A stretch of 35,475 nt of DNA from positions 1 to 35,475 of the forward strand of contig CALJHG010000014.1 in the NCBI GenBank assembly GCA_938075585.1. The letters are read 5' to 3'. Position numbers and translations under genes: made by a program. Positions 20,360 through 32,466 of the stretch are shown here, piece after piece. The notes under the pieces were generated by a model. That model did not search any database and was not told where the DNA came from. It saw only the letters and a program-made list of their open reading frames with translations. The stretch is from an uncultured Gammaproteobacteria bacterium (GTDB lineage: Bacteria; Pseudomonadota; Gammaproteobacteria; Ga0077536). Each line of letters begins with the position of its first letter. Position 1 is the first letter of the stretch.

Positions 20360-22456
20360 TTATGCTCTTCTTGTCACTATATTGGCAACATTCTGGGGCG
20401 CCTGCGCGTATTTTGAGAACTCCATCGAGTAAGTTGCTCGCCCTTTTGTCCCCGATCGCAAATCGGTCGCATATCCAAACATTTCAGCCAAAGGAACATC
20501 CGCTTTTATTACTGCCCCACCGGGGGCATCTTCTGTTCCTAGTAGTACGCCTCTTCGCCTATTGAGATCGCCATTAACCGTTCCAAGATACTCTTCTGGC
20601 GTTGCCACCTCTACGTTCATTACAGGCTCTAACAAAACTGGCCTACCTTCTTTAGCCCCGTCCCTAAATGCCATCGCAGCAGCTACTTTAAATGCTACTT
20701 CGCTAGAGTCAACATCGTGGTAAGACCCGTCGTATAATGTCACTCGAACATCCACTACTTTATAGCCAGCTAAAACACCGTTTTGGAGCGCTTCCTGCAC
20801 ACCTTTTTCTACCGCGCCGATATAATCCGTAGGAATCGCGCCCCCGACAATTTGATTCACAAATTCAAACCCTTCGCCTTGAACAAGCGGCTCTATTTTT
20901 AATATCACATGCCCGTACTGGCCTCTGCCACCCGTTTGACGAACAAATTTAGCCTCGGCTTTTTCTACTACATCCCGAACCGTCTCTCGATAGGCTACTT
21001 GCGGCTTCCCAACATTTGCGTCCACTTGGAACTCTCGCTTCATGCGATCAACTATAATTTCTAGATGCAATTCCCCCATTCCGGCGATAATAGTTTGTCC
21101 AGATTCTTCATCTGTGGACACATTAAAAGAGGGATCTTCCGCAGACAATTTCTGCAAAGCTACAACCATTTTATCCTGATCACTCTGCGTCCTCGGTTCA
21201 ACAGCCACAGCAATAACCGGATCTGGAAATTCGATTTTCTCTAAAATCACCACTTTATTTGCATCACACAAAGTATCTCCGGTAGTGACGTCTTTCAAGC
21301 CTACAGCTGCAGCAATATCGCCTGCTCTGACTTCCTTAATCTCCTCACGACTATTAGCATGCATCTGCAATAGACGACCCAGCCTTTCTTTTTTCCCTTT
21401 GACCGCGTTATAAATACTGTCTCCCGTTTTTACAACACCTGAGTAAACTCTGAAAAACGATAAGCTTCCTACAAACGGATCAGTCGCTATTTTGAAGGCT
21501 AAGGCTGAAAAAGGCTCACCATCGTCCGCCTCACATAAAACCCTCTCGTTCCCACTAAGGCTATCGCCAAAAACTGGCTTCACCTCGACTGGGGAAGGCA
21601 ATAGCTCCAACACAGCATCAAGAAGACCTTGAACCCCCTTGTTTTTAAAAGCTGATCCACATAACACCGGAATTATTTCGTTTTCAAGCGTCCGTTGCCT
21701 AAGTCCATCCCGAATCTCACACTCGGATAGCCCATTCCCATCTAAATATTTTTCGGTCAGAAAGTCAGAAGCCTCAGCCGCGACCTCTACCATTCGTTCT
21801 CTAAGAGCCTCACATTTAACAACTAAGTGTTCTGGAATCTGATTTTCCTTAAATGTGGTCCCCATATCATTATCGTTCCAATAGATGGCCTTCATTTTTA
21901 TAAGGTCAATGACTCCTTCGAACGACTCTTCTGCACCTATGGGGTATTGCACAGGCACCGCGTTTGCGCCAAGTCTTGTAGCCATCATGGTTACGACTCG
22001 GTCGAAATCGGCACCGGAACGATCCATCTTATTTATGAAAGCAAGCCTAGGAACCTTATATTTATTAGCCTGGCGCCAAACGGTTTCGCTTTGTGGCTCT
22101 ACTCCTCCGACTGCACAAAAAACAGCTACCGCGCCATCAAGTATCCTGAGCGATCTCTCAACCTCAATCGTGAAGTCAACGTGACCAGGAGTATCAATTA
22201 TATTTATTCTATGCTCCGGAAACTGATCTCTCATACCGCTCCAAAAACAAGTAGTCGCTGCTGATGTAATAGTAATTCCGCGCTCTTGTTCTTGCTCCAT
22301 CCAGTCCATAACGGCTGCGCCGTCGTGAACTTCGCCCATCTTATGAGAAACACCCGTATAATATAAAATTCTTTCTGTAGTCGTAGTTTTACCGGCATCA
22401 ATGTGTGCCATGATGCCAATATTTCTATAATTTTCGATAGGCGTAATTCGAGACAC
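20360..22456 (-). CDS. fusA: Elongation factor G
   Basis: 698 aa translocase GTPase (E. coli 704). G domain motifs are [10 protein letters not shown] near residue 17, DTPGHVDF near 88 and NKMDR near 142. Domain II contains the [20 protein letters not shown] region. Domain IV and the C-terminus include GRGQYGHV and [13 protein letters not shown] chose GTG at 22456, which yields [19 protein letters not shown] and so matches the family start. Ten further in-frame codons upstream overlap rpsG and are not conserved. The stop codon lies in a short direct repeat at 20343-20369. Confidence 0.97.
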   Translation of the reverse strand: MSRITPIENYRNIGIMAHIDAGKTTTTERILYYTGVSHKMGEVHDGAAVMDWMEQEQERGITITSAATTCFWSGMRDQFPEHRINIIDTPGHVDFTIEVERSLRILDGAVAVFCAVGGVEPQSETVWRQANKYKVPRLAFINKMDRSGADFDRVVTMMATRLGANAVPVQYPIGAEESFEGVIDLIKMKAIYWNDNDMGTTFKENQIPEHLVVKCEALRERMVEVAAEASDFLTEKYLDGNGLSECEIRDGLRQRTLENEIIPVLCGSAFKNKGVQGLLDAVLELLPSPVEVKPVFGDSLSGNERVLCEADDGEPFSALAFKIATDPFVGSLSFFRVYSGVVKTGDSIYNAVKGKKERLGRLLQMHANSREEIKEVRAGDIAAAVGLKDVTTGDTLCDANKVVILEKIEFPDPVIAVAVEPRTQSDQDKMVVALQKLSAEDPSFNVSTDEESGQTIIAGMGELHLEIIVDRMKREFQVDANVGKPQVAYRETVRDVVEKAEAKFVRQTGGRGQYGHVILKIEPLVQGEGFEFVNQIVGGAIPTDYIGAVEKGVQEALQNGVLAGYKVVDVRVTLYDGSYHDVDSSEVAFKVAAAMAFRDGAKEGRPVLLEPVMNVEVATPEEYLGTVNGDLNRRRGVLLGTEDAPGGAVIKADVPLAEMFGYATDLRSGTKGRATYSMEFSKYAQAPQNVANIVTRRA

Positions 22457-22479
22457 GATGACAAACTCTAAATTCCAAA

Positions 22480-22974
<495 letters not shown>

Positions 22975-23346
22975 TTATTTGGGACGCTTCGCGCCATATT
23001 TAGAACGGCCACGACGCCTATCGGTAACTCCTGAGGTATCCAATGTACCTCGAACAGTGTGATAACGAACGCCTGGTAAATCTTTGACACGACCTCCTCT
23101 AATTAGAATGACGGAGTGCTCCTGCAAATTATGGCCCTCTCCACCAATATAAGTAGTTACCTCTTGTCCATTTGTAAGTCTAACTCTCGCAACCTTTCTT
23201 AAAGCAGAGTTGGGCTTCTTAGGAGTCGTTGTATATACCCGAGTACACACCCCTCGCTTTTGCGGACATGCCTCAAGGGCAGGAACGTTACTTTTTTCTC
23301 GAACCCGTTTTCTGGGCTTACGTACTAATTGATTAATAGTCGGCAT
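22975..23346 (-). CDS. rpsL: 30S ribosomal protein S12
   Basis: 123 aa. S12 sits in the decoding centre. The loop [20 protein letters not shown] carries Lys43 and the second loop [13 protein letters not shown] carries the lysine equivalent to E. coli Lys88. Both sites of classic streptomycin-resistance mutations are wild type. The ATG at 23346 has AGGTG about 12 nt upstream, a rather long spacing. First gene of the str group, behind its own promoter and a structured leader. Confidence 0.97.
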   Translation of the reverse strand: MPTINQLVRKPRKRVREKSNVPALEACPQKRGVCTRVYTTTPKKPNSALRKVARVRLTNGQEVTTYIGGEGHNLQEHSVILIRGGRVKDLPGVRYHTVRGTLDTSGVTDRRRGRSKYGAKRPK

Positions 23347-23524
23347 ATTTCACACAACACCTAATTTAAATAAAATTTCTCACGCTAGTTTTCTAAACTA
23401 CCTAGGGACAAGAGATCATGCGCTCAATGTCACAATTTTTCGTTCGGGCAAGTAGTTAATAGGGAACCAGCCGGAATAGACAGTAAAAACAAAACAACCC
23501 TGACCGCAGAGAGGACTGTCGTAG
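23347..23524 (-). promoter_or_regulatory. Structured 5' leader of the rpsL (str) transcript
   Basis: About 180 nt without a coding frame of note separate the promoter from rpsL. Near its 5' end a five-pair hairpin (CTCTG/CAGGG, loop CGGT, 23498-23511) runs into a U-rich tract at 23485-23497 (11 of 13 T), which resembles a weak intrinsic terminator. This is enclosed by a six-pair helix GACAGT/ACTGTC (23515-23520 with 23479-23484). Closer to rpsL there is a small hairpin TAGTTT-AGA-AAACTA. Attenuation or protein binding is an inference from these shapes. Confidence 0.5.
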
Positions 23525-23531
23525 CCGGCGA

Positions 23532-23560
23532 ATATTAGAGTTCTAGCGCCGGTTTGTCAA
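23532..23560 (-). promoter_or_regulatory. Strong sigma70 promoter of the str cluster (rpsL onward)
   Basis: On the minus strand a perfect -35 TTGACA (23555-23560) is followed by a 17-bp spacer and a -10 TAATAT (23532-23537). The discriminator is GC-rich (TCGCCGG), as expected for a stringently controlled ribosomal promoter. The -35 begins 5 nt past the rpoC stop. A 6-bp inverted repeat CCGGCG/CGCCGG (23547-23552 and 23525-23530) flanks the -10 box. Confidence 0.9.
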
Positions 23561-23565
23561 CAAAT

Positions 23566-26500
23566 TTAGGCACTTTCAGAAGCCGTTCCTCCGTTATCCT
23601 CTACATTGTCAACTTCTCGTAGCTCAGCGATGAGTCCGGCATCAATTTCTGCGGCTAAAGCTGCTTGGAGATCAGCTGGATTCTTACCCTGATTCAATTT
23701 ACGCTCTTGATGGTATGCATACCCTGTGCCAGCGGGAATCAGCCTCCCCACTATGACGTTTTCTTTCAGACCTCTTAAAACATCCTTCTTACCTGTAACA
23801 GATGCTTCAGTTAAGACGCGGGTGGTTTCTTGGAAAGACGCTGCCGATATGAATGATTCCGTAGCCAATGAAGCCTTAGTAATCCCCAAAAGCATTTGAT
23901 TATAAGTAGCTTCTTCGCCACCATTCTCCCTTACGCGATCATTCTCTTCCCTAAGTCGCTCTCTCTCAACTTGTTCGCCTTTCAGAAACTCCGTGTCTCC
24001 TCCCGAAACTATTTCTACTTTTCTTAACATCTGACGAACAATTGTTTCAATATGTTTATCGTTGATTTTCACACCTTGCAACCGATATACATCCTGTACT
24101 TCATTTACAATGTAGCGAGTAAGCTCTGGTATCCCTTTCAGCCGCAGAATATCCTGCATGTCAGGAGAACCATCACAAACTTCCTCTCCTTTTTCCAAAT
24201 GCTCACCCTCGTAAGCATTTACATGCCGCCATTTGGGAATCAAGGTCTCTACCTGAACACCGTTTTTATCTGTAATGACTAGCCTTTGCTTCCCTTTCGT
24301 ATCCTTACCAAAAGACACGGTACCGGTGGCTTCAGCTAGGATCGCAGGATCCTTTGGCTTACGCGCCTCAAATAAATCAGCTACACGCGGCAATCCGCCT
24401 GTAATATCTCTTGTTTTACTTGATTCTTGCGGCATCCGCGCTAAAACATCACCCACACTTACCTCCTGTCGCTCCGATGTAGTAATGACGGCATTACCAG
24501 GCAGAAAGTGATGGGCAGGTATGTCAGTACCAGGAATTTTCAATTCTTTACCGTTTTTGTCGACTATTTTAAGCATCGGACGCAATTCTCTAGCATGAGA
24601 GACTCTTTGCTTGGAATCGATAACCACTATACTCGATAATCCTGTAATGTCGTCTAGCTCCTTTGCCACCGTGACACCCATTTCAATATTCTCGAACTCA
24701 GCCACTCCTGCAACCTCGGATATTATCGGATGGGTATGTGGGTCCCAGGTAGCAACAACCTGTCCCGCGTGAACTTCCGCACCATCGGCAACACTAATTT
24801 CACTGCCATAAGGAACTTTATAACGCTCTCTTTCCCGTCCCGAATCGTCACTTATAACTAACTCACCGGAACGTGAAACAGAAATGAAATTATCCTTACG
24901 CGCTAGCGTTTTCATATTTTCTAACTTCAAGGTACCACTTACATTAACTTCAACACTATTTACGGCCACGGCTCTAGAGGCCGCCCCACCTATATGGAAG
25001 GTTCGCATAGTAAGCTGAGTTCCTGGCTCACCAATAGATTGGGCCGCAATAACTCCAACGGCTTCTCCTCTATTGACTTTATGTCCTCTAGCTAAATCTC
25101 GGCCATAGCACGCTGCACACACTCCATAACGTGTTTCACAGGTTATAGGCGTTCTAACAGTGACCTCGTCAATCCCATTCTCGTCTAATATTTCGACCCA
25201 TTTCTCGTCGATCAAAGTACCAACTGGCACTAATATCTCGCTATCAGTAGCTGATTTTAAAACATCTATAGCGATGGTCCTGCCGAGAATCCTATCTCCC
25301 AGCGCCTCAATGACATCTCCCCCTTCAATCACTGGCCTCATAACTAACCCATTGGTGGTACCACAATCATCCTCTGATACAACCAGATCTTGGGCTACAT
25401 CCACTAATCTTCTAGTCAAATATCCAGAGTTCGCAGTCTTCAATGCTGTATCTGCGAGTCCTTTTCGAGCCCCGTGTGTTGAAATGAAGTACTGTAAAAC
25501 ATTGAGTCCTTCTCGGAAATTAGCAGTTATTGGCGTTTCGATAATAGAACCGTCCGGCTTTGCCATAAGACCCCGCATCCCAGCTAGTTGCCGAATTTGC
25601 GCAGCCGAGCCTCGCGCACCTGAGTCCGCCATCATATATATCGAGTTAAATGAGGCTTGGTCGACTTCTTCACCGCTCTCTGACATAACCGTCTCAGTAC
25701 CTAACTTATTCATCATCGCCTTCGCAACTTGGTCATTAGTGTGAGACCAGATATCCACTACCTTATTATATCTCTCACCAGTTGTTACGAGGCCCGATGC
25801 GTACTGCTCTTCAATCTCGTTAACACTTTTTTCGGCATCAGAGATAATGGTTTGTTTCTCATCAGGAACTACCATGTCGTCAATACCGATAGATATTCCA
25901 GCTCGGGTAGAGTGACTAAAACCAGCATACATCAGCTGATCGGCAAAAATGACCGTATCTTTCAACCCTACTACCCGATAACATCTATCGAATAATTTAG
26001 AGATGGCTCTTTTATTCAGAACCTTATTCACCAATGCGAACGGGAGTCCCTTGGGGACAATACTCGACAACAACGCTCGCCCTACTGTCGTATCAACAAT
26101 TTCGGTGCGCGTTTCAAGTTCACCGTCATCATTGAACTCTGAGAGCTGCATCCTTACCTTACACTCTGCGTGGATATCAACCTGATTAGTTTCAAATGCT
26201 CGGTGCACTTCGTTTACGTCGGAAAATGGACGTAAGACCTTACTTCGAGCCGACTTCGATTCTCGGGTCATATAGTACAAGCCTAATACAACGTCCTGAC
26301 TGGGAACTATAATCGGATCTCCATTTGCTGGTGACAAGATGTTATTAGTAGACATCATGAGGCTGCGCGCCTCTAACTGAGCCTCCAAAGCCAAGGGTAC
26401 ATGCACCGCCATTTGATCACCGTCGAAATCGGCATTGAACGCTGTACAAACCAATGGATGCAACTGAATTGCCTTCCCTTCAATCAGTACCGGCTCAAAG

Positions 26501-27807
26501 GCTTGAATCCCCAGCCGATGTAAAGTCGGCGCACGATTAAGCATTATCGGGTGTTCTCGAATAACATCTTCGAGAATATCCCATACCTCTGGACCTTCCA
26601 TTTCAACAATCTTTTTTGCTGCCTTGATAGTCGTCGCCATCCCCTGCCGTTCTAGCTTACTAAAGATGAAAGGTCGAAAAAGTTCAAGCGCCATTTTTTT
26701 CGGAAGTCCACACTGATGTAGCTTAAGAGTAGGCCCAACAACTATTACAGAACGTCCCGAATAATCTACTCGTTTCCCCAATAAATTTTGTCTGAACCTT
26801 CCTTGCTTCCCTTTGATCATATCGGCTAAAGATTTCAACGGTAACTTATTAGTTCCGGTTATCGCTCTACCACGCCGACCATTGTCTAGTAGAGCATCAA
26901 CGGATTCTTGAAGCATCCTTTTCTCATTTCTGACAATGATATCCGGCGCGTTTAAGTCTAATAATCTTTTTAACCGGTTATTGCGATTAATAACGCGACG
27001 ATATAAATCATTTAAATCAGAAGTAGCAAACCTTCCCCCGTCGAGAGGCACTAGCGGACGAAGCTCTGGGGGTAAGACAGGCAGAACTTTCAAAACCATC
27101 CAAGCCGGCCGATTTCCGGAGCTTACAAAAGCCTCAAGTAGTTTCAGACGCTTTGTGTATTTTTTAATTTTAGTTTCGGAGTTAGTTTTCGGAAGACTCT
27201 CGCGAATACTAGCTATCTCTTCTTTTAGGTCAACGCTTTTCAACAATTCATAAACTGCTTCCGCGCCCATCCTAGCATCGAATTCGTCGCCGTACTCTTC
27301 TAGCGCGTCTAGATAGGCCTCTTCAGACAATGACTGGCCCTTCTCTAAATCCGTCATACCAGGCTCAACAACAACATAAGCTTCGAAATACAAAATTCTT
27401 TCTATCTCTCTCAAAGTCATGTCGAGTAGAAGGCCCATACGTGATGGAAGCGATTTAAGATACCAGATATGCGCTACCGGAGAGGCAAGTTCGATATGCC
27501 CCATTCGTTCTCTGCGCACCTTCGCTAACGTAACTTCAACACCACATTTTTCGCATACAACTCCTCGATGCTTTAGCCTCTTATACTTCCCGCAAAGACA
27601 TTCATAGTCTTTAATGGGGCCGAAAATTTTCGCACAAAACAAACCCTCTCTCTCAGGCTTAAAAGTTCTGTAATTTATAGTCTCCGGCTTCTTTACCTCG
27701 CCATAGGACCAAGACCGAATCTTTTCGGGAGAAGATAAACCAATTGAAATGGCGTCAAAATCGTCTGTAGTACCCTGATTTCTTAACAAATCTAGTAGGT
27801 CTTTCAC
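23566..27807 (-). CDS. rpoC: RNA polymerase subunit beta'
   Basis: 1413 aa (E. coli 1407). It carries the catalytic magnesium loop NADFDGDQ with Asp460, Asp462 and Asp464, the same numbers as in E. coli. The N-terminal zinc ribbon has Cys70, Cys72, Cys85 and Cys88. The second zinc site includes [15 protein letters not shown]. The bridge helix and trigger loop regions are represented by [23 protein letters not shown] and [16 protein letters not shown]. It starts with GTG at 27807, with AAGGAG 8 nt upstream. I see no intrinsic terminator after it, only the next promoter. Confidence 0.98.
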   Translation of the reverse strand: MKDLLDLLRNQGTTDDFDAISIGLSSPEKIRSWSYGEVKKPETINYRTFKPEREGLFCAKIFGPIKDYECLCGKYKRLKHRGVVCEKCGVEVTLAKVRRERMGHIELASPVAHIWYLKSLPSRMGLLLDMTLREIERILYFEAYVVVEPGMTDLEKGQSLSEEAYLDALEEYGDEFDARMGAEAVYELLKSVDLKEEIASIRESLPKTNSETKIKKYTKRLKLLEAFVSSGNRPAWMVLKVLPVLPPELRPLVPLDGGRFATSDLNDLYRRVINRNNRLKRLLDLNAPDIIVRNEKRMLQESVDALLDNGRRGRAITGTNKLPLKSLADMIKGKQGRFRQNLLGKRVDYSGRSVIVVGPTLKLHQCGLPKKMALELFRPFIFSKLERQGMATTIKAAKKIVEMEGPEVWDILEDVIREHPIMLNRAPTLHRLGIQAFEPVLIEGKAIQLHPLVCTAFNADFDGDQMAVHVPLALEAQLEARSLMMSTNNILSPANGDPIIVPSQDVVLGLYYMTRESKSARSKVLRPFSDVNEVHRAFETNQVDIHAECKVRMQLSEFNDDGELETRTEIVDTTVGRALLSSIVPKGLPFALVNKVLNKRAISKLFDRCYRVVGLKDTVIFADQLMYAGFSHSTRAGISIGIDDMVVPDEKQTIISDAEKSVNEIEEQYASGLVTTGERYNKVVDIWSHTNDQVAKAMMNKLGTETVMSESGEEVDQASFNSIYMMADSGARGSAAQIRQLAGMRGLMAKPDGSIIETPITANFREGLNVLQYFISTHGARKGLADTALKTANSGYLTRRLVDVAQDLVVSEDDCGTTNGLVMRPVIEGGDVIEALGDRILGRTIAIDVLKSATDSEILVPVGTLIDEKWVEILDENGIDEVTVRTPITCETRYGVCAACYGRDLARGHKVNRGEAVGVIAAQSIGEPGTQLTMRTFHIGGAASRAVAVNSVEVNVSGTLKLENMKTLARKDNFISVSRSGELVISDDSGRERERYKVPYGSEISVADGAEVHAGQVVATWDPHTHPIISEVAGVAEFENIEMGVTVAKELDDITGLSSIVVIDSKQRVSHARELRPMLKIVDKNGKELKIPGTDIPAHHFLPGNAVITTSERQEVSVGDVLARMPQESSKTRDITGGLPRVADLFEARKPKDPAILAEATGTVSFGKDTKGKQRLVITDKNGVQVETLIPKWRHVNAYEGEHLEKGEEVCDGSPDMQDILRLKGIPELTRYIVNEVQDVYRLQGVKINDKHIETIVRQMLRKVEIVSGGDTEFLKGEQVERERLREENDRVRENGGEEATYNQMLLGITKASLATESFISAASFQETTRVLTEASVTGKKDVLRGLKENVIVGRLIPAGTGYAYHQERKLNQGKNPADLQAALAAEIDAGLIAELREVDNVEDNGGTASESA

Positions 27808-27858
27808 AATAAGTGCTCCTTAAAAGCGAGTTTTGCAATAATTTCTTGGATATTCGTC

Positions 27859-30800
27859 TTAGTCGTTTTCAAGCTCTATATCGATTCCGAGTGAACGCAA
27901 CTCTTTCAGTAATACATTGAAAGACTCCGGCATACCAGCATCCATCTCGTGATTACCATCAACTATATTCTTATACATCTTAGTACGCCCATTAACGTCG
28001 TCTGACTTAACCGTTAGCATTTCTTGAAGAGTATACGCGGCCCCGTAAGCTTCTAACGCCCAAACTTCCATTTCACCAAATCGTTGGCCACCGAATTGAG
28101 CCTTTCCACCTAAGGGCTGCTGTGTAACCAAACTATATGGTCCCGTGCTACGGGCATGCATCTTGTCGTCTACTAGATGATTTAACTTAAGCATGTACAT
28201 ATAGCCAATTGTTGTAAGTCTATCGAATTGTTCTCCCGTCCTGCCATCAATTAACTGCGTTTGGCCAGAAGAAGGCAGACCAGCCACATCCAACATTTTC
28301 TTAATCTCGCTCTCGGCTGCGCCATCGAATACTGGGGTAGCCATAGGTACACCATCTCTTAGGTTATCGCACAAGGTAAAAACCTCGTCATCAGTAAGCA
28401 GATCTAGATCCTCTTGTTTACCACTAGTATTGTAAATATCATTGAGGAACTTCCTAATTTCTTCGGCGCTTTTCTCGGCAGCAAGCATCTCTCCGATCCT
28501 TTCTCCACAACCTTTAGCAGCCCAACCCAAATGAGTCTCCAAAACCTGGCCAACATTCATACGAGAAGGAACCCCCAAGGGGTTTAATACTATGTCGACC
28601 GGCCGACCATCCTCCGTATGAGGCATATCCTCCACAGGCACTATCATTGATACGACACCCTTATTACCATGACGACCAGCCATCTTATCACCAGGCTGCA
28701 TCCTTCGCTTCACAGCGAGATATACCTTGGCCATCTTTAGGACACCCGGAGCAAGATCGTCACCCGCAGTTAATTTAGCACGTTTTTCTTCAAGTTTTTC
28801 ACGCAAGCTTTTGCGGTGATTCTCTGCCAGGGAAGCTAGCTGTTCCAGTAGCTCTGACGCTGATTCACTTTTCAGTCTAAAATCAAACCACTGTTCTCGA
28901 TCAATTTCTAGCAAATTCTGCTTACTGATCTTAGCACCTGACTTGACTTGTCCAAGACCTTTATCTACGACCTTGCCAACGAGCAAACGCTCCACTCGCT
29001 CGAACAAATCAGATAAAATAATCTTCAACTGATCATCCAAATCCTTTTTTACACGAGCTATTTCTGCTTCTTCGATTTCTACTGCCCGAGCGTCTTTTAC
29101 AACCCCGTCCCTAGTAAAGACTTGTACATCTATAACCGTCCCAGTCATTCCAGACGGCACTCTCAGAGAAGTATCTTTAACGTCCGACGCTTTCTCACCA
29201 AAAATCGCCCGCAGTAGCTTTTCTTCCGGTGTTAACTGAGTCTCTCCCTTCGGAGTCACTTTTCCAACTAAAATATCGCCTGGATTTACCTCAGCACCGA
29301 TATAAACGATACCTGATTCGTCTAACTTTGATAAAGCACTTTCGCTAACGTTCGGAATATCGCCCGAGATTTCCTCAGAACCTAGCTTCGTGTCTCTAGC
29401 AACACAGGTAAGTTCTTCAATATGAATCGATGTATATCGATCTTCTTGGACGACTCTCTCCGAAATTAGAATAGAGTCCTCAAAGTTATAACCATTCCAA
29501 GGCATAAAGGCGATCAACATATTTTGACCGAGCGCGAGCTCACCAAAATCAGTCGAGGGCCCATCTCCCAATACGTCGCCTGACTTAACGACATCTCCTA
29601 CCTTAACAAGTGGTTTCTGATTTATACAGGTATTCTGATTTGATCGGGTGTATTTTGTAAGATTGTATATATCTACCCCAGACTCCCCAACTCTGGTTTC
29701 CTCGTCTGCAGCTCGAACCACTATCCTACTTGCATCGACCGAGTAAACTTCGCCGCCCCTCCTCGCAACTACTGTCACGCCAGAATCTTTCGCTACAGCA
29801 CGTTCAATACCTGTCCCCACTAATGGCTTCTCTGAACGCAACGTCGGCACAGCCTGCCGTTGCATATTTGAACCCATTAAAGCCCTATTTGCATCATCGT
29901 GCTCTAAAAACGGAATCAAGGCCGCAGCTACTGAAACTATTTGTCGCGGAGAAACATCTACGTAATCTATCTTTTCCGAAACCGCCATCATAAACTCATT
30001 TTGATAACGGGCAGACACCATCGCATCTTTTAATTTACCCTTCGTATCAACTGCCGCGTTCGCCTGCGCTATATGGTACTGCCCTTCCTCAATCGCAGAG
30101 AGATACTCAATATTATCAGTTACAGCCCCATTCTCGACCTTTCTGTAAGGCGTTTCCAAGAATCCGAACTTATTAGTTCGCGCATAAACCGCGAGGGAAT
30201 TAATTAACCCGATATTAGGCCCCTCGGGAGTTTCAATAGGACATACTCGTCCGTAATGCGTCGGGTGCACGTCTCTCACTTCAAAACCCGCTCGCTCTCT
30301 AGTTAAGCCACCTGGACCTAATGCTGACACTCTTCTCTTATGAGTTACCTCAGACAATGGATTGTTTTGATCCATAAACTGGGATAATTGGCTAGAACCA
30401 AAAAATTCCTTAATTACAGCCGATACCGGTTTCGCATTAATGAGCTCCTGAGGCATATAGCCTTCAGACTCGGCAAGACTTAGTCGTTCTCTGACGGCTC
30501 TTTCAACCCTAACTAAACCTACTCTAAATTGGTTCTCTGTCATTTCGCCTACGCTGCGCACTCGGCGATTACCTAAATGATCTATATCATCAACCACACC
30601 TTTCCCATTTCGTATATCTATCAAGACTCGTAAAACATCTATAAGATCACGTTCTTCCAATACTCCGGAGCCAACTTCTTCACTCCTTCCTACTCTTCTA
30701 TTGAATTTCATTCTTCCGACTGCAGAAAGATCGTAACGATCGTCAGCGAAAAATAAGTTTCGAAACAAATTTTCCGCGGCGTCTTTAGTTGGAGGCTCAC

Positions 30801-31932
30801 CAGGTCGCATCATCCGGTATATCTCGATCTGAGCGTCCAACATGGTGGTAGTGGAGTCAATACGCAACGTCTGCGCCATGTAGGCACCTTGATCAAGATC
30901 GTTTTCGAAAATAGTCTCTAATTCGCGAATATCATTTTCAACTAACATGTCTAATAACTCTTCATCGATCAACGTGTTAGCCGTTACCAAAATTTCCCCC
31001 GTTTCAGTATTTAAGACGTCATGAGCGCATGTCTTCCCCACTAAAAAAGATCGAGGGACTGCAATCTCTTTGATGCCCTTATCTTCTATCTCTTTGGTAT
31101 GCCGCGCCGTGATTCTTCTGTCGGCTTCAACTAATATTTCGCCATTTGCATCGACTAAATCAAACTCTAAAGTCTCTCCGCGCAGCCTTTCAGCGACGAT
31201 TTCGACGCGAACGTGGTCGCCGTCAAAGATAAATCGGTCTCGTTCAAAAAATGTGTCAAGAATCTTCTCCGTACTAAAACCAAGAGCTCTTAACAGAACT
31301 GTCGCGGGCAGCTTCCTACGTCGGTCAATTCGAACATACAAATGATCTTTAGGATCGAATTCAAAATCTAACCAAGAACCTCGATAAGGTATTACTCTGG
31401 CAGAAAATAAGAGTTTCCCCGAAGAATGAGTTTTACCTCGGTCGTGGTCAAAGAAGACTCCCGGAGAACGGTGCAATTGGTTGACAATCACACGTTCAGT
31501 CCCGTTAATAACGAAAGTACCATTTGGGGTCATAAGTGGCAGTTCACCCATATAAACTTCCTGCTCTCTCACATCTTTTATTACTTTCTCGGAGGTCTCT
31601 TTGTCATATATCTCCAGCCTAAGGGTTACCCGCAATGAAGTGGCATATGTGGCACCTCTTACTTGACATTCTTTTACATCAAAAACTGGAGCTCCGAGTC
31701 GGTAGCTGACGTAAGCTAAGCTTGCAGTCCCAGAATAACTTTCGATTGGAAACACAGACTTAAATGCCGCATGCAAACCTGAGTTCAGCCTTGCCTCAGG
31801 CTCAAAACCTTCCTGCAAAAACTTTTTGTAGGACTCTATCTGAGTTCCTAACAAATAAGGCACATCAAGTATAGTAGATGCCTTACCAAAGTCTTTCCGG
31901 ATACGCTTTTTTTCAGTGTAAGAGTACGCCAT
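27859..31932 (-). CDS. rpoB: RNA polymerase subunit beta
   Basis: 1357 aa (E. coli 1342). The rifampicin-binding region [17 protein letters not shown] starts at Gly512. Asp521, His531 and Ser536 correspond to E. coli Asp516, His526 and Ser531 and are all wild type, so no target-based rifampicin resistance is indicated. Other landmarks are [37 protein letters not shown], the GNKGVVS and [19 protein letters not shown] blocks, and the C-terminal [21 protein letters not shown]. The gene follows the rplL-rpoB attenuator and is 51 nt ahead of rpoC. Confidence 0.98.
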   Translation of the reverse strand: MAYSYTEKKRIRKDFGKASTILDVPYLLGTQIESYKKFLQEGFEPEARLNSGLHAAFKSVFPIESYSGTASLAYVSYRLGAPVFDVKECQVRGATYATSLRVTLRLEIYDKETSEKVIKDVREQEVYMGELPLMTPNGTFVINGTERVIVNQLHRSPGVFFDHDRGKTHSSGKLLFSARVIPYRGSWLDFEFDPKDHLYVRIDRRRKLPATVLLRALGFSTEKILDTFFERDRFIFDGDHVRVEIVAERLRGETLEFDLVDANGEILVEADRRITARHTKEIEDKGIKEIAVPRSFLVGKTCAHDVLNTETGEILVTANTLIDEELLDMLVENDIRELETIFENDLDQGAYMAQTLRIDSTTTMLDAQIEIYRMMRPGEPPTKDAAENLFRNLFFADDRYDLSAVGRMKFNRRVGRSEEVGSGVLEERDLIDVLRVLIDIRNGKGVVDDIDHLGNRRVRSVGEMTENQFRVGLVRVERAVRERLSLAESEGYMPQELINAKPVSAVIKEFFGSSQLSQFMDQNNPLSEVTHKRRVSALGPGGLTRERAGFEVRDVHPTHYGRVCPIETPEGPNIGLINSLAVYARTNKFGFLETPYRKVENGAVTDNIEYLSAIEEGQYHIAQANAAVDTKGKLKDAMVSARYQNEFMMAVSEKIDYVDVSPRQIVSVAAALIPFLEHDDANRALMGSNMQRQAVPTLRSEKPLVGTGIERAVAKDSGVTVVARRGGEVYSVDASRIVVRAADEETRVGESGVDIYNLTKYTRSNQNTCINQKPLVKVGDVVKSGDVLGDGPSTDFGELALGQNMLIAFMPWNGYNFEDSILISERVVQEDRYTSIHIEELTCVARDTKLGSEEISGDIPNVSESALSKLDESGIVYIGAEVNPGDILVGKVTPKGETQLTPEEKLLRAIFGEKASDVKDTSLRVPSGMTGTVIDVQVFTRDGVVKDARAVEIEEAEIARVKKDLDDQLKIILSDLFERVERLLVGKVVDKGLGQVKSGAKISKQNLLEIDREQWFDFRLKSESASELLEQLASLAENHRKSLREKLEEKRAKLTAGDDLAPGVLKMAKVYLAVKRRMQPGDKMAGRHGNKGVVSMIVPVEDMPHTEDGRPVDIVLNPLGVPSRMNVGQVLETHLGWAAKGCGERIGEMLAAEKSAEEIRKFLNDIYNTSGKQEDLDLLTDDEVFTLCDNLRDGVPMATPVFDGAAESEIKKMLDVAGLPSSGQTQLIDGRTGEQFDRLTTIGYMYMLKLNHLVDDKMHARSTGPYSLVTQQPLGGKAQFGGQRFGEMEVWALEAYGAAYTLQEMLTVKSDDVNGRTKMYKNIVDGNHEMDAGMPESFNVLLKELRSLGIDIELEND

Positions 31933-31986
31933 TTTTATCCCGTCCTAATTAAGCCAACATTCACGTTAGCGTTATCACCCGCATAC

Positions 31987-32035
31987 AAAAAATCGAGCCA
32001 TATAAGTTGTAGATTGAACGACAACCTATACGGCC
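31987..32035 (-). terminator. Intrinsic terminator/attenuator between rplL and rpoB
   Basis: The minus strand can form a 14-15 bp stem. The 5' arm GCCGTATAGGTTGT (32021-32034) pairs with the 3' arm ACAACTTATATGGC (31997-32010) without mismatch, using two G-U pairs, across a 10-nt loop. Four bases later a run of six T follows (31987-31992). In E. coli a partial terminator at this same place lets only a fraction of transcripts continue into rpoBC, so L7/L12 is made in excess of polymerase. A similar function is inferred here. Confidence 0.85.
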
Positions 32036-32052
32036 AATATCACCTAATAATG

Positions 32053-32427
32053 CTATTTTAGCTCTACTGAAGCACCAGCTTCTTCGAGTTGCTTCTTAAT
32101 ATCTTCTGCCTCACCTTTGGTGGCGGCCTCCTTTACAGTAGCAGGGGTAGATTCCACCATATCTTTGGCCTCTTTCAAGCCTAAACCAGTTATAGCTCGT
32201 ACCGCCTTAATACAGCCTACCTTATTCTCTCCGAAGCCTGTCAAAACTACATCAAATTCATCTTTTTCTTCTACAGCCCCGGCATCGCCAGCGGCGGCAG
32301 GCGCTACAGCGACTGCCGAAGCAGCCGAAACTCCCCATTTTTCCTCTAGCTCACTCACTAGCTCGGTTACTTCGATTATGCTCATGCTACTGAGCGCTTC
32401 TACTAACTCTTCTTTCGAAACTGACAT
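32053..32427 (-). CDS. rplL: 50S ribosomal protein L7/L12
   Basis: 124 aa (E. coli 121). This is the multicopy stalk protein that recruits translation factors. The N-terminal dimerisation helices (residues 1-33), the Ala/Val-rich hinge (about 36-54) and the C-terminal domain with [20 protein letters not shown] and [15 protein letters not shown] are all clear. I chose the ATG at 32427, with AGGAG 9 nt upstream. A TTG two codons earlier is too close to that site. It is followed by the attenuator before rpoB. Confidence 0.97.
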   Translation of the reverse strand: MSVSKEELVEALSSMSIIEVTELVSELEEKWGVSAASAVAVAPAAAGDAGAVEEKDEFDVVLTGFGENKVGCIKAVRAITGLGLKEAKDMVESTPATVKEAATKGEAEDIKKQLEEAGASVELK

Positions 32428-32466
32428 TTTCAATTACTCCTAAAAATTCATTTATACAATGTTAAC

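Noticed and set aside
21827-22264. A 145-codon open frame on the plus strand opposite fusA
   Set aside because: It lies fully antisense to the conserved GTPase domain, with no ribosome binding site or neighbour that would support a gene.
25160-25744. A 194-codon open frame on the plus strand inside rpoC
   Set aside because: It is the antisense of a strongly conserved part of RpoC; its Ser/Thr-rich, low-complexity translation is typical of a shadow frame.
30310-30400. Possible rifampicin-resistance changes in rpoB
   Set aside because: All key positions of the binding region are wild type. The only differences from E. coli are conservative Ile-to-Val changes.
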